Positions 47,560-58,262 of a stretch of DNA of 64,000 nt are shown here, piece by piece (position 1 is the stretch's first letter; each line of letters opens with the position of its first letter). Both the position numbers and the translations under genes were made by a program. The stretch lies in assembly GCF_002288925.2 (NCBI RefSeq), contig NW_022098021.1, positions 28,970,667-29,034,666 on the forward strand. Reading direction: 5' to 3'. A model generated the notes under the pieces. The model did no database searches and was not told where the DNA came from. It was given only the letters and a program-made list of their open reading frames with translations. The stretch comes from Delphinapterus leucas. Its lineage: Eukaryota; Chordata; Mammalia; Artiodactyla; Monodontidae.

Positions 47560-47984
47560 AAAGAAAGAAACACCTGCATGTTTCAGAAAGTAACAGAGAA
47601 ATTAAATCCAGAAAAAAAAAAAAAAAAAGAAACTATATGAAAGGGTCCAAAGGACATGTCTTAAAATCAAAACAAACAAAACTTGGTAACAGAGATAAAG
47701 ACGTCTTTGAAGGAGTTCCTCAGTAGACTTGACACAGTGTGGACAAACTAAGTGAACTTAATGATAGAACAATAAAAATTACTCAAATTGGAACAAAAAA
47801 AGGAATGAGAGATAAAAAACAAAAAGAGAGAGAGAGAGAGAGAGAGAGCAGATTCCAACAGGTAATGATATAACAATGTCAAATGGTCTATCATATATGA
47901 AACTGGAATCCCAAGAGGAGAACATAAACAGGGAAGAAGAAAAGATCAAATAAAAATAAGAAGTTAAAAAAAGCAAAAACAAAA
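47560..47984 (+). mobile_element. Ancient HAL1/L1M-like ORF1 remnant, left half
   Basis: A-rich sequence following the ORF1 region of HAL1/L1M elements: 'caaatggtctatcatatatg', 'aactggaatcccaagaggag', 'aacataaacagggaagaaga'. It breaks off at 47984 where a younger L1 begins and appears to resume at about 53150. Diverged; stops throughout. Contains A18 (47613-47630) and (GA)n. Confidence 0.5.
47823..47849. repeat. (GA)n microsatellite
   Basis: About 13 GA units inside the HAL1-like remnant. Confidence 0.9.
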
Positions 47985-49120
47985 ATGAGGTGGAGTCACG
48001 ATGGCAGTGTGGGAAACCATGAAGTTAGTGTCTTCCCACAATTAGGGCACCTGCCGACCGCTGCTGTGGGACTCTGATGCCCAAGGAGATGGGAGGAACC
48101 CCAAAGTGAACTGGTAGGACATAGGGGGACTGGGGGGGGAGGAGAGTGGAGGCCAGACAGGATCAGCGCCCCTGAGGCAAGGGAGCTCAGGAGAGGTAGG
48201 TGGGAGTGACTCTCTGGGAAGAGTGGTAGAGGAGCGGAGTGTGATTGTCTCACCCACTTGGGCCGGGGAGCCTGCTGAGCTCCCAAGTAGGTATTCCCCT
48301 CCAAAGCCCCATTCAGGCCATGTGGGTCCTGGGAGCATAGGAGGCAGGCCGTGGAGATCAGGATAGACAAGCAGGAGGGGCCACCCAGGAGGAGCGTGAG
48401 AGGAGTAGAGGGTGTTTGCCCCACCCACTTGAGCTCAGGAAGCCTGCTGTCCTCCCAGGTGAAGTTCCCTGCTCTCTGAGACCAGTGGTGGGGGCACGAC
48501 TGGGCCCCTTCTCTTCTTTGAGCCTAAGCCCCAACCCCCACATCCCCCAGCGACTTTTCCAGCCCTGTGGGTCCTGAGCATTCACTCTGTGACCATGACT
48601 TCCCAAACCTCGCCCTTGCTTAGGCCCTGGCCTCCACAGCCAAGGCCTTTTCCACATTTTTTTTTCTTTTCTTTTCCTTCCTCCTCTTTTTAATTATTGT
48701 GGTACTGATGTACTTTCTGGCTGTTGATTCATCTATATTTTTATTTTTATATTCTTTCTAACATATCTGTTAGTTTCCTAGTCTAATTTTATTTTTTACA
48801 TTGTTATTGCACTTTTTTTTTTTTTTTTGGCCACCCCGCATGGCTTGCGGGATGTTGGTTCATGAGCCTGGGGTCAGGCCAAAGTTCCTGCAGTGGGAGC
48901 TCGAAATATGAACCACTGGACTAACAGAGAACCTCAGAGCCCAGGGAATATTCATCAGAGTGAGGTCTCACACAGTTACTCATCTCAGCACCAAGACCCA
49001 GCTCTACACAATAGCCTAAAAACTCCAGTGTTGGAAGCCTCAGGGCAAACAACCAGTAAGACAGGAACACAAACTCACTCATTAAAAAAAAAAAAAAAAG
49101 AAAAGAAAGGGCAAAAATAT
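47985..49120 (+). promoter_or_regulatory. 5' UTR of the ORF2-less L1
   Basis: GC-rich (especially 48040-48620) against AT-rich flanks. It contains poly-T runs (48658-48665 and 48814-48828) and the module 'ggccaccccgcatggcttgc'. The antisense strand is open for 142 codons (48424-47996) but without an ATG start. Promoter role is family knowledge. Confidence 0.65.
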
Positions 49121-49770
49121 ATGTCACAGATGAAGGAGCAAGATAAAAACCTACAAGACCAAATAAATGAAGAGGAAATAGGCAATCTACCTGAAAAAGA
49201 ATGCAGAGTAATGATAATAAAGATGATCTGGAATCTCAGAAATATGATGGAGGCATGGATTGAGAAAATACAAGAAATATTTAACAAAGATCTAGAAGAA
49301 CTAAAGAACAGAGATGAACAACACAATAACTGAAATGAAAAATACACTAGAAGGAATCAATAATGGAATAACTGAGGCAGAACGAATAATTAAGCTGGAA
49401 GACAAAATGGTGGAAATAACTGCCAAAGAGCAGAATAAAGAATGAAAAGTATTGAAGACAATCACAGAGGCTTCTGAGACAACACTAAACACACCACCAT
49501 TCAAACTGTAGGGGTCCCAGAAGAAGAGAAAAGGAAAGGATCTGAAAAATATTTGAAGAGATTATACTTAAAAACTGCCCTAACATGGGAAAGGAAATAG
49601 TCATCCAAGTCCAGGAAGCACAGAGACTCTTATACAGAATAAACCCTAGGAAAAACACACCAAGATATATATTAATCAAACTAACAAAAGTTAAATTCAA
49701 AGAAAACATATTAAAAGCAGCAAGGGAAAAACAAAAAATAACATATGAGGGAATCCCCATAAGGTCATCA
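49121..49770 (+). pseudogene. L1 ORF1 pseudogene, C-terminus missing
   Basis: ATG at 49121; 'MKEQDKNLQDQINEEEIGNL' at the start matches the partner ORF1 at 63445. The first frame stops at 49331-49333; later ORF1 sequence continues in other frames, with 'GKEIVIQVQEAQRLLYRINP' at 49585 on, and reaches 'KAAREKQKITYEGIPIRS' near 49765, where it is cut by the join to the 3' UTR. The last part of the C-terminal nucleic-acid-binding domain is therefore lost, in addition to the frameshifts. Confidence 0.85.
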
Positions 49771-50424
49771 GCTGGGGGAAGTGAGAGTAGCATTGACATA
49801 TATACACTACTGAATGTAAAATAGTTGGCTGATGGAGAGGATATGGGGACATGTGTACGCATATGGCTGATTCGCTTTGTTGTGCAACAGAAAACACATT
49901 ATTGTGAAGCAATTATACTCCAATAAAGATCTATTAATTAAAAAAAAAAGATAGATGTTAGCTCTTCTCTAAATTTTTGATAGAATTCAATTGTGGAGTC
50001 ATCTGGTCCTGGGTTTTTGTTTGTTGGAAGATTTTTAATCACAGTTTCAATTTAAGTTCTTCTGATTCGTCTGTTTATATTTTCTATTTCTTCCTGCTTC
50101 AGTCTTTGAACGTTGTGCTTTTCTAGGAAATTGTCTGTTTCTTCCAGGTGGTCCATTTTATTGGCATAGAGTTGCTTGAGGTAATCTCCCATGATCCTTT
50201 GTATTTCTGCAGTTTCAGTTATTACTTCTTTTTCATTTCTAATTCTACTGATTTGAGTGTTCTCCCTTTTTTTTCTTGATGAGTCTGGCTAATGGTTTAT
50301 AAATTTTGTTTATCTTCTCAAAGAACCATCTTTTACCTTTATTGATCTTTGCTATTGTTTTCTTCATCTATTTTTCATTTATTTCTGATCTGATATTTAT
50401 GATTTCTTTCCTTCTGCTAACTTT

Positions 50425-52750
50425 TTCTCAAACTCTTTGAAATATAGGAGAGGGAGGAATACTCCCAAACTCATTCTATGAGGCCACCATCACCCTGATA
50501 CCAAAACCAGACAAAGATGTCACAAAGAAAGAAAACTACAGGACAATATCACTGATGAACATAGATGCAAACATCCTCAACAAAATACTAGCAAACAGAA
50601 TCCAACAGCACATTAAAAGGATCAGACACCATGATCAAGTGGGGTTTATCCCAGGAATGCAAGGATTCTTCAATATATGCAAAGAAATCAATGTGATGCA
50701 CCGTATTAACAAATTGAAGAATAAAAAACATGACCATCTCAATAGATGCAGAAAAAGCTTTTGACAAAATTCAACACCCATTTATAATAAAACCTCTCCA
50801 GGCATAGAGGGAATTTACCTCAATATAATAAAGGCCATATGTGACAAACTCACAGCCAACATCATCCTCAATGGTGAGAAACTGAAACCATTTCAACTAA
50901 GATCAGGAACAAGACAAGATTGCGCACTCTCACCACTATTATTGAACATTGTTTTGGAAGTTTTAGTGACAGCAATTAGAGAAGAAAACGAAGTAAAAGG
51001 AATCTAAATCTGAAAAGAAGAAGTAAAGTTGTCACTGTTTGCAGATGACATCATACTATACATAGAGAATCCTAAGATGCTACCAGAAAACTACTAGAGC
51101 TAAACAATGAATGTGGTAAAGTAGCAGGATACAAAATTAATGCACAGAAATCTCTGGCATTCCTATACACTACTGATGAAATATCTGAAAGTGAAATTAT
51201 GGAAACAGTCCCATTTACCATTGCAGCCAAAATTTTAAAATACCTAGGAATAAACCTCCCTAATGAGACAAAAGACCTGTATGCAGAAAACTGTAAGACA
51301 CTGATGAACAAATTAAAGCTGATACAAACATATGGAGAGATATACCATGTTCTTGGATTGGAAGAATCAACATTGTGAAAATGACTCTACTACTGAAAGC
51401 AATCTACAGAGTCAATGCAATCCCTATCAAACTACCACTGGCATTTTTCACAGAACTAGTACAAAATATTTCACAATTTTAATGAAAACACAAAAGACCC
51501 ACAATAGCCAAAGCAATCTTGAGAAAGAAAAAATAAGCTGGAGGAATCAGGCTCCTGGACTTCAGACTATACTACAAAGCTACAGCAATCAAGACAGTAT
51601 GCTACTGGCACAAAAACAGAAATATATATCAAAGAAACAGGCTAGAAAGCCCAGAGATAAACCCACACACTTATGGTTACCTTATCTTTGATAAAGGAGG
51701 CAAGAATATACAATGGGGAAAGACAGCCTCTTCAATAAGTGGCACTGGAAAAAGTGGACAGCTACGTGTAAAAGAATGAAATTAGAACACTCCCTTACAC
51801 CATACACAAAGAAACCTCAAAATGTATTAAAGACCTAAATGCAAAGCCAGACATTATGAAACTCTTAGAGGAAAACATGGGCAGAACACTCTATGACATA
51901 AATCACAGCAAGAGCCTTTTTGACCCACCTCCTACAGAAATGGAAATAAAAATAAACAAATGGGACCCAATGAAACTTAAAAGCTTTTGCACAGCAAAGG
52001 AAACCATAAACAAGACGAAAAGACAACACTCAGAATGGGGGGAAATATTTGCAAATGAAGCAACTGACAAAGGATTAATCTCCAAAATTTACAAGCAGCT
52101 CATGCAATGCAATATCATAAAAACAAAAACACAATCCAAAAATGGGCAGAAGACCTTAATTGACATTTCTCCAAAGAAGATATACAGATTGCCCACAAAT
52201 ACATGAAAGAATGCTCAACATCATTAATCATTAGAGGAATGCTAATAAAAACTACAATGAGATATCATCTCACACCAGTCAGAATGGCTATCATCAAAAA
52301 ATCTACAAACAATAAATGCTGGAGAGGGTGTGGAGAAAAGGGAACCCTCTTGAACTCTTGGTGGGAATTTAAATTGATACAACCACTATGGAGAACAGTA
52401 TGGAGGTTCCTTAAAAAACTAAAAATAGAACAACCATATGACCCAACAATCCCACTACTGGACATATACCCTGAGAAGACCACAATTCAAAAAGAGTCAT
52501 ATACCTCAATGCTCATTGCAGCTGTATTTACAATAGCCATGACATGGAAGCAACCTAAGTGTCCATCGAGAGATGAATGGATAAAGAAGATGTGGCACAT
52601 ATATACAATGAAATATTACTGAGGCATAGAAGAAACAAAATTGAATTGTTGGTAGTGAAGTGGATGGACATAGAGTGTGTCATACAGAATGAAGTAAGTC
52701 AGAAAGAGAAAAACAAATACTGTATTCTAACACATATATATGGAATCTAA
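50425..52750 (+). pseudogene. L1 ORF2 pseudogene (reverse transcriptase to C-terminus)
   Basis: Pieces in several frames: 50555-50764 ('[20 protein letters not shown]'), the catalytic FADD block (nucleotides 51038-51049, intact codons), 51332-51691, 51856-52206 and 52203-52622 ('[20 protein letters not shown]', near the C-terminal Cys region). Frameshifts and stops lie between. The normal end (…HIYGI stop) is at about 52736-52750. Confidence 0.9.
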
Positions 52751-52752
52751 AA

Positions 52753-52756
<4 letters not shown>

Positions 52757-52783
<27 letters not shown>
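52757..52783. repeat. (TA)n microsatellite in L1 3' UTR
   Basis: About 13 TA units right after the ORF2 stop; the L1 at 9855 has only a short A run there. Confidence 0.9.
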
Positions 52784-53149
52784 GGTTCTGAGAAACCTAG
52801 GGGCAGGACAGGAATAAAGATGCAGATGTAGAGAATGGACCTAAGGACATGGGGAGGGAGAAGGGTAACCTGGGATGAAGTAAGAGAGTGGCTTTGAAAT
52901 ATGTACACTACCAAACGTAAAATAGATAGCTAATGGGAAGCAGCCGCATAGCACAGGAAGATCAGCTTAGTGTTTTGTGACCACCTAGAGGTGTGGGATA
53001 TGGAGGGTGGGAGGGAGGGAGATGCAAGAGGGAGGAGATATGAGGATATATGTATATGTATAGTTGATTCACTCTGTTATAAAGCAGAAACTAACACACC
53101 ATTGTAAAGCAATTATACTCCAATAAAGATGTAAAAAAAACTGCCTAAA

Positions 53150-53690
53150 AACAGAAAACAAAAAAGAAACAAAACAAAAGAAAGAAAAGGAAATTTAAAA
53201 ACAAGGCAGAAGACATATGGGAAGAAATAACAGTTCTGATTTTCCAATAGTGATGAAAATCCTCAAAATACAATTCAAGAAGCTCGGAGACACCAGGTAG
53301 AATAAATATCCCCCCAAAGCACATGAAGATGTGTTATATTCAAGCAGCTAAAAATCCATGTAAAATGAATAGCTTTGCTGCAGTCAATAAAAACGGAATG
53401 TTCCACAGAGAAAAACAGATAAGAAATATAGCATATTTCTCACTTAAAATATATGAGACATAATATTGAAATATACAAAATGAAACGCAGACATTCATAC
53501 ACTCACAAGGCTAACCCATAGGAAAATATATTTCAAAAATGAATAAGAAATAAAGACTGTTCCAGAAAAGCACAAATTGAGAGAATTCATTACCAGCAAG
53601 CCTGCAGTAAAAAAGTGTTGAAGATATTTTTTCAGAAGTATTACAATACCAGTTAAAAGCCTGCATCTACCTGAAAACAAAGATCTCTGA
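53150..53690 (+). mobile_element. Ancient HAL1/L1M-like ORF1 remnant, right half
   Basis: Continues the element interrupted at 47984: 'gcagaagacatatgggaaga', 'atgaaaatcctcaaaataca', then a C-terminal block 'agcacaaattgagagaattc' and 'attaccagcaagcctgcagt', in the order of HAL1/L1M ORF1. Together the halves make about 970 bases of one old element split by 5.2 kb of younger L1. Confidence 0.55.
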
Positions 53691-53749
53691 CAATGGTTAA
53701 AATGATGGTACATATGGAAAATTTTTTGATTGTTGTTATTATTATCTTT

Positions 53750-54092
53750 ATTTTTTATAATTTTAGTTTTCTTTTTTTTAATTTCTATTTATTCATTTTT
53801 TGGCTGTGTCAGGTCTTAGTTTTGGCACACAGACTCTTTGCTGTGGTGTGCAGGCTTCTCTCTAGTTGTGGTTCACAGGCTCCAGACCATGCAAGCTCAG
53901 TAGTTGCTGTGCATGGGCTCTGTATTTGTGGCATGCAGCCTCTCTAGTTGTGGCACATGGGCTCAGTAGTTGTGGTGCACGGGCCTAGTTGCACCGTGGC
54001 ATGTGGGATCTTAGTTCCCTGACAAGGGATCGAACCGGCATCCCCTGCATTGCAAAACCAATTCTTAACCACTGGACCACCAGGGAAGACCC
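53750..54092 (-). mobile_element. CHR-1-like SINE, long form, minus strand
   Basis: Starts with an AT-rich tail complement, contains 'ggcacatgggctcagtagtt' modules, 'gggatcgaaccggcatcccc' (B box on the minus strand, about 54026-54045) and ends 'accaccagggaaga'. The duplication 'tgttattattatctta' / 'tgttattattatttta' flanks it (53734-53749 approximately and 54093-54107). Homologous in structure to 41051-41370 but older-looking. Confidence 0.88.
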
Positions 54093-54107
54093 TGTTATTA
54101 TTATTTT

Positions 54108-55144
54108 AAATCTCTAAAAATTAGTGGAGAATTAAAAAAAAAAATCTATTCTAATCACATTGAGCTTTCAATCAGAGATTTTTAGTGTTCAATCAGCAGG
54201 ATTTTATGTAATTATTAAACTTTAGTTCTTTAATACTTGTTTATCCAAGTAATAAAGGAAGTACCCATGAACTACTAAAAATACTTCTTTAAGGGATAGT
54301 AGCTTAATTTTGTAATGCCAGTAGATCTGAAAAGTAAAATTTTAATGTTAAAACTTTGCATAGTTGAAGTACTCATAGTTGAACTTCAATTCATGGTTGA
54401 AGTTTCAGAATTTCTTTGTAATTAAAGGTTCTAGGTTCAGAAGACAAAAGCCAAATTTACGCTGCTGGCTTTACTATTGTCAAGATGTTACTATTTCTAT
54501 ATAGTGTAGTAAAGGACAATAACTACTGATGAAAAACAAATATATATCTTGGAGCTTGCACAGAAGTCTCTAAGGCCACAATAAAACTATTAGTCTACAG
54601 CTGTGCATCACAATAACAATAACTAAATGCATCTAAATTTGTAACTTATCATGCCATTTTTCAAAGAGCTTTCATATCATCTCTATGAGGTAGTTAAATT
54701 TTGTCAGTCTAAGATTCAGAAACGAGCTGAATCTCACCAGCTGATATGTGCTTTATGTCTACAACATCGTCATGAAGTGTTCAGAAAGACTCTAATTGAG
54801 GAACTTTGATGATAAGGAGTTCATTAGTCCTTCAATCAACATCTTTGCAAAGCTTAGTGAGTCTTCTAAGCCTTACTTAAAGCAGGATCCTACCTTCATT
54901 AGAATTGCTTAAAGTCATTTAAAACAGTGGAATCTCAGTGGTCAAGGTGGCTCTTATTTTGCAGAATTTATGTCAACAAAGGATATTTTGAATATGCAAT
55001 AATTATCAGTACAGAAAAAGGAGAAAATTTGTCATATTTTGGTAAAATTTTTATAAAGAAATTCTGTAATATTGTCATTGACAGATATTACTTACACTGC
55101 CAAAATAGCTATGTTTTCTCTTGACAGCAAATATTATCAAGAAG
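54108..55144. other. No recognised gene
   Basis: AT-rich; a faint MIR-like stretch near 54645-54790 (minus). No frame of note. Confidence 0.5.
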
Positions 55145-55152
55145 AGTTAAGT

Positions 55153-55269
55153 AGGACTTCCCTGGTTGTCCAGTGGTTAGGCTCTGCTTTTCCACCATAG
55201 GGAGTGTGGGTTCGACCCGTGGTCAGGGAAATTCTGCATGCTGTGAAGTGCAGCCAAAAAAAATAAAAA
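55153..55269 (+). mobile_element. Short tRNA-derived SINE (CHR type), plus strand
   Basis: 'aggacttccctggttgtcca' head, B box 'gggttcgacccg' at about 55208-55219, then a short body 'gctgtgaagtgcagcc' and an A-rich tail; about 115 bases. Flanked by 'agttaagt' (55145-55152 and 55270-55277). Shorter than the other CHR copies, so a separate subfamily. Confidence 0.88.
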
Positions 55270-55277
55270 AGTTAAGT

Positions 55278-57044
55278 GAAAGCTCCCTGAATGTGGTGAT
55301 TATAAGTTTTTTATTGCTGTAAACTCCAAAAGCCAAGAACTCTGTTTTACATAATATTTAATAATGACAGGGAATTTAGAGCTCTCTGTTTTCCTTTTTC
55401 TTAACCTACTTGTCCTAAATATAGGTCATCTTACACCAGAAAAAAATACATAATTTAATAATTATCTATACATAAATAATAAGAAAGAACAAAATAATAA
55501 ACTTGTATATCATATATGTATATGTGTGTGAGTGTGTATACACATTCTTTTCCTCAGTTGGCAAATATTCACATCTATATATCTGATGTTTATGTAACAA
55601 TAGCATCTTGCCATTTGGAGAATTTCTACTAGAACAAACCATGTTGTGTTGAGGACTGTCAATCACAAATACTCTCTTGCCACAGAGATAGATTGATTGC
55701 ATAGGTGATATAATCAGCATTCACCATTTGAAGGGCCATAAATATGTGTTTTATGCTTTGTTTAGAATCTTGTGTTAGGATAATTTCTTGCCTAATAAAC
55801 ATATTTTCCCAAAAGCTGTAGTTAGGAATTCACTTCCCCAGCCTTCCTTGCATTAGGTCACAGAAATATGTTTAGGGGTTTGTCATCCAGACTCATCCGT
55901 AGGAGATGTAAATCAGAAACAAACACTTTGAGGATGCTTCTGTCACAGAGAAGCTATTTTCTAACCCTTAGTGTAGCCGATCAGTGGTAGGTAGGGCAGA
56001 AATACTGATCTTCATTCTTTACATCAGCTTTGCAAGCTTTGGTATCTATGACCAGCAGTGGAGGAAATGGCGCCTTGGTTGGCCACTATCTGGTTGCTTC
56101 AAAGCTCAACTGAAGGGCTCTTATGGAGATTAACTGAACTGTTCTTTATATTTATATTTACTGCTAAACTAGTCGGAGTCCATTCTGCAATTTGCAAATT
56201 TAACTTCTACTTATAGTGATACTTAAACATGAAAATCTCCTGCAACTGCTAGCTGAATAACTTCTCATGTAGAGAAAATGGGTTTAAAGAAATTGAGCGA
56301 AAATACAAAAAACAGTATGGATAAAAGACACATCAAAGAGATATGAGTGCCTCTATTGCAACTAATTATACAAGGCATTATTTGCCTTTTTAGGTATATT
56401 TTTACTTAAGGTTTTTAGAACTGTTTTTGTTGCATACAAAGTAATGTTTATATTACCATTGTGTTCAGAAAACAAAAATTTGTTGAATGTAGATTTCAAT
56501 AAATAACAATCAAATGAATAATTAATAAATGAGTAAATTGATATATTTATATTAGAGTACATCAAGGTAGGTTAAAAATATTACTTTATGGTCTGTAACT
56601 GATAGTGAGACTTCACTCTGCTGCCAATTAATAACTTCCTCTGAAGAAAATTGTGATTTATGATCCCAATGAAAGGGTAAAGACTCTCACATAATAAGAT
56701 ATGTTATTTGTTATAGTTCTGTTTCTGGTTACCAGTTTATCTGGATAGGTGATGAAAAGAAATATACTAATACATTTATTTATTTTAAGTATTTGGTAAA
56801 GCAATAATAGCTCTAGAGAGATTTCACAAAATCTGCATAAAACAAAAAAAATGTTAAGTTGATGTTGCTACATATTTTTTTGAGATTTAAAAGGTAAAAT
56901 TGGTTGATCCAATGCTAAGTCCCTGCCTCTTGTGGCAGCTTAAGGGTGGAATGAAAACCTATACTGTGATACAGCAACTTTGGCAGTGGACAAATTAGAA
57001 GCACACCATAGTTTTGATGACAGGAATGAAACAGAAACTTTAAA
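55278..57044. other. No recognised gene
   Basis: AT-rich sequence without repeats I recognise and without exon-like frames. Contains a short TG/TA-rich patch near 55510-55545. Confidence 0.5.
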
Positions 57045-58100
57045 TGAAGGTTGTATTATTTGCAAATGCTTTCTCCCACTCTGTGGGCTGTACTTTTTTG
57101 TTGTTTATGGTTTCCTTCATTGTGCAAAATCTTTTAAGTTTAATCAGGTCCCATTTGTTTATTTTTGTTTTTATTTCTATTACTCTAGAACGTGGATCCA
57201 AAAAGATACTGCTGTGATTAACCCAGACTGTTCTGCCTATGTTTTCCTCTAAGACGTTTATAGTATCCGGTGTTATATTTAGATTTTTAATCCATTTTGA
57301 GTTTATTTTTGTGTACAGTGTTAGAGAATGTTCTAAAATGTAGCCGTCCAGTTTCCCCAGCAACACTTATTGAAGAGACTGTCTTTTCTCCATTGTATAT
57401 TCTTGCTTCCTTGGTCATAGATTAATTAACCAAAGGTGCTTGGGTTTACTTCTGGACTTTCTATCCTGTTCCATTGATCTATATGTCTGTTTTTGTGCCA
57501 CTTCCATACTGTTAAAAATGCCATTGTTAATTTTATAGGGGTTGCATTGAATCTGTATATTGCCTTGGGTAGTATAGTCATTTTGACAATATTGATTCTT
57601 CCAATCCCAGAACATGGTATATTGCTCCATCTGTTTGTGTCATCTTCAATTTCTCTCACCAGCATTTTGAGGTTTTGGGGTACAGGTATTTTGCTTCCTC
57701 AGGTAGGTTTATTCTTAGGTATTTTATTCTTTTTGATGTGATGGTAAATTATTGTTTTCTTAATTTATCTTTCTGATCATTCATTGTTAGTGTATAGAAA
57801 TGCCACAGACTTCTGTGTATTAATTTTGTATCCTGCAACATTATAGAATTAATTGATGAGACCTAGTACTTTTCTGGTAGCACATTTAGGATTTTCTATG
57901 TATAGTATCATGTCATCTGAAAACAGTGACAGTTTTACATCCTCTTTTCCAGCTTGGATTCCCATTATTTCTTTTTCTTCTCTGATTTCATGGTTAAGAC
58001 TTCCAAAACTATGTTGAATAAAAGTGGACATCCTTGTGTTATTCCTGATCTTAGAGGAAAGGCTTTCAGCTTTTCGTTTTTGAATATAATGTTAGCTGTG
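57045..58100 (-). pseudogene. L1 ORF2 remnant in the inverted segment
   Basis: Open pieces: 58031-57849 (60 codons, catalytic motif reading FSDD in '[15 protein letters not shown]'), 57665-57426 and 57366-57040 (108 codons, 'KWIKNLNITPDTINVLEENI'). Frameshifts between them. Confidence 0.85.
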
Positions 58101-58262
58101 GCAAACAATGCAAACAACAAGGGATTAATCTCCAAAATATACAAACAGTTCATGCAGCTCAATATCAAAAAAAAAAAATCAAAAAATGGGAAGAAGATCT
58201 AAGTAGACATTTCTCCAAAGAAGACATACAAATGGTCAAAAAGCACATGAAGAAATGCTCAA
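57045..58262 (+). mobile_element. LINE-1 ORF2 fragment with inverted 5' segment, no 3' end
   Basis: 57045-58100 is ORF2 on the minus strand, from the pre-catalytic region (58100 side) to 'PTEWEKAFANN' (57045 side). From about 58101 the strand flips, and 58101-58262 runs on the plus strand from the same point ('gcaaacaacaagggattaat'), with about 20 bases repeated in both parts. It ends inside ORF2 ('gaaatgctcaa') with no 3' UTR, no A tail and no visible target duplication, so the 3' part was deleted later or never inserted. Confidence 0.85.

Larger units (their letters stand above)
47985..49949 (+). mobile_element. LINE-1 lacking ORF2 (5' UTR + partial ORF1 joined to 3' UTR)
   Basis: Starts with an L1 5' signature ('ggagtcacgatggcagtg'), then about 1.1 kb of GC-rich 5' UTR of a different subfamily from the 61302 L1, an A tract, and ORF1 from 49121. 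At 49770-49776 ('agctggg') ORF1 passes directly into 3' UTR sequence ('aagtgagagtagcattgac'), so all of ORF2 (about 3.8 kb) is absent. A second gap of roughly 100 bases lies in the 3' UTR near 49835 compared with the next L1. The 3' terminus 'aattatactccaataaagat' and A tail (49940-49949) are present, so it looks like a completed insertion of a deleted RNA or a template jump. Confidence 0.85.
49950..53140 (+). mobile_element. LINE-1 with inverted 5' segment (twin priming), young type
   Basis: 49950-50424 is ORF2 on the minus strand, covering the stretch just upstream of the reverse-transcriptase core. At 50424-50426 the strand flips and ORF2 resumes on the plus strand ('tctcaaactctttgaaatat') at the point where the inverted piece leaves off at its left edge ('gatgttagctcttctct', complement). 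ORF2 then runs to its stop (about 52748-52750), followed by a 3' UTR and an A8 tail at 53133-53140. It abuts the A tail of the ORF2-less L1 with no spacer. Target duplication is not resolved because both sides are A-rich. Confidence 0.92.

Noticed and set aside
49081..49099. A tract as an internal poly-A tail marking a separate insertion inside the L1 at 47985
   Set aside because: The A tract precedes the ORF1 start, at the L1 5' UTR/ORF1 boundary, and the sequence on both sides is colinear with L1.
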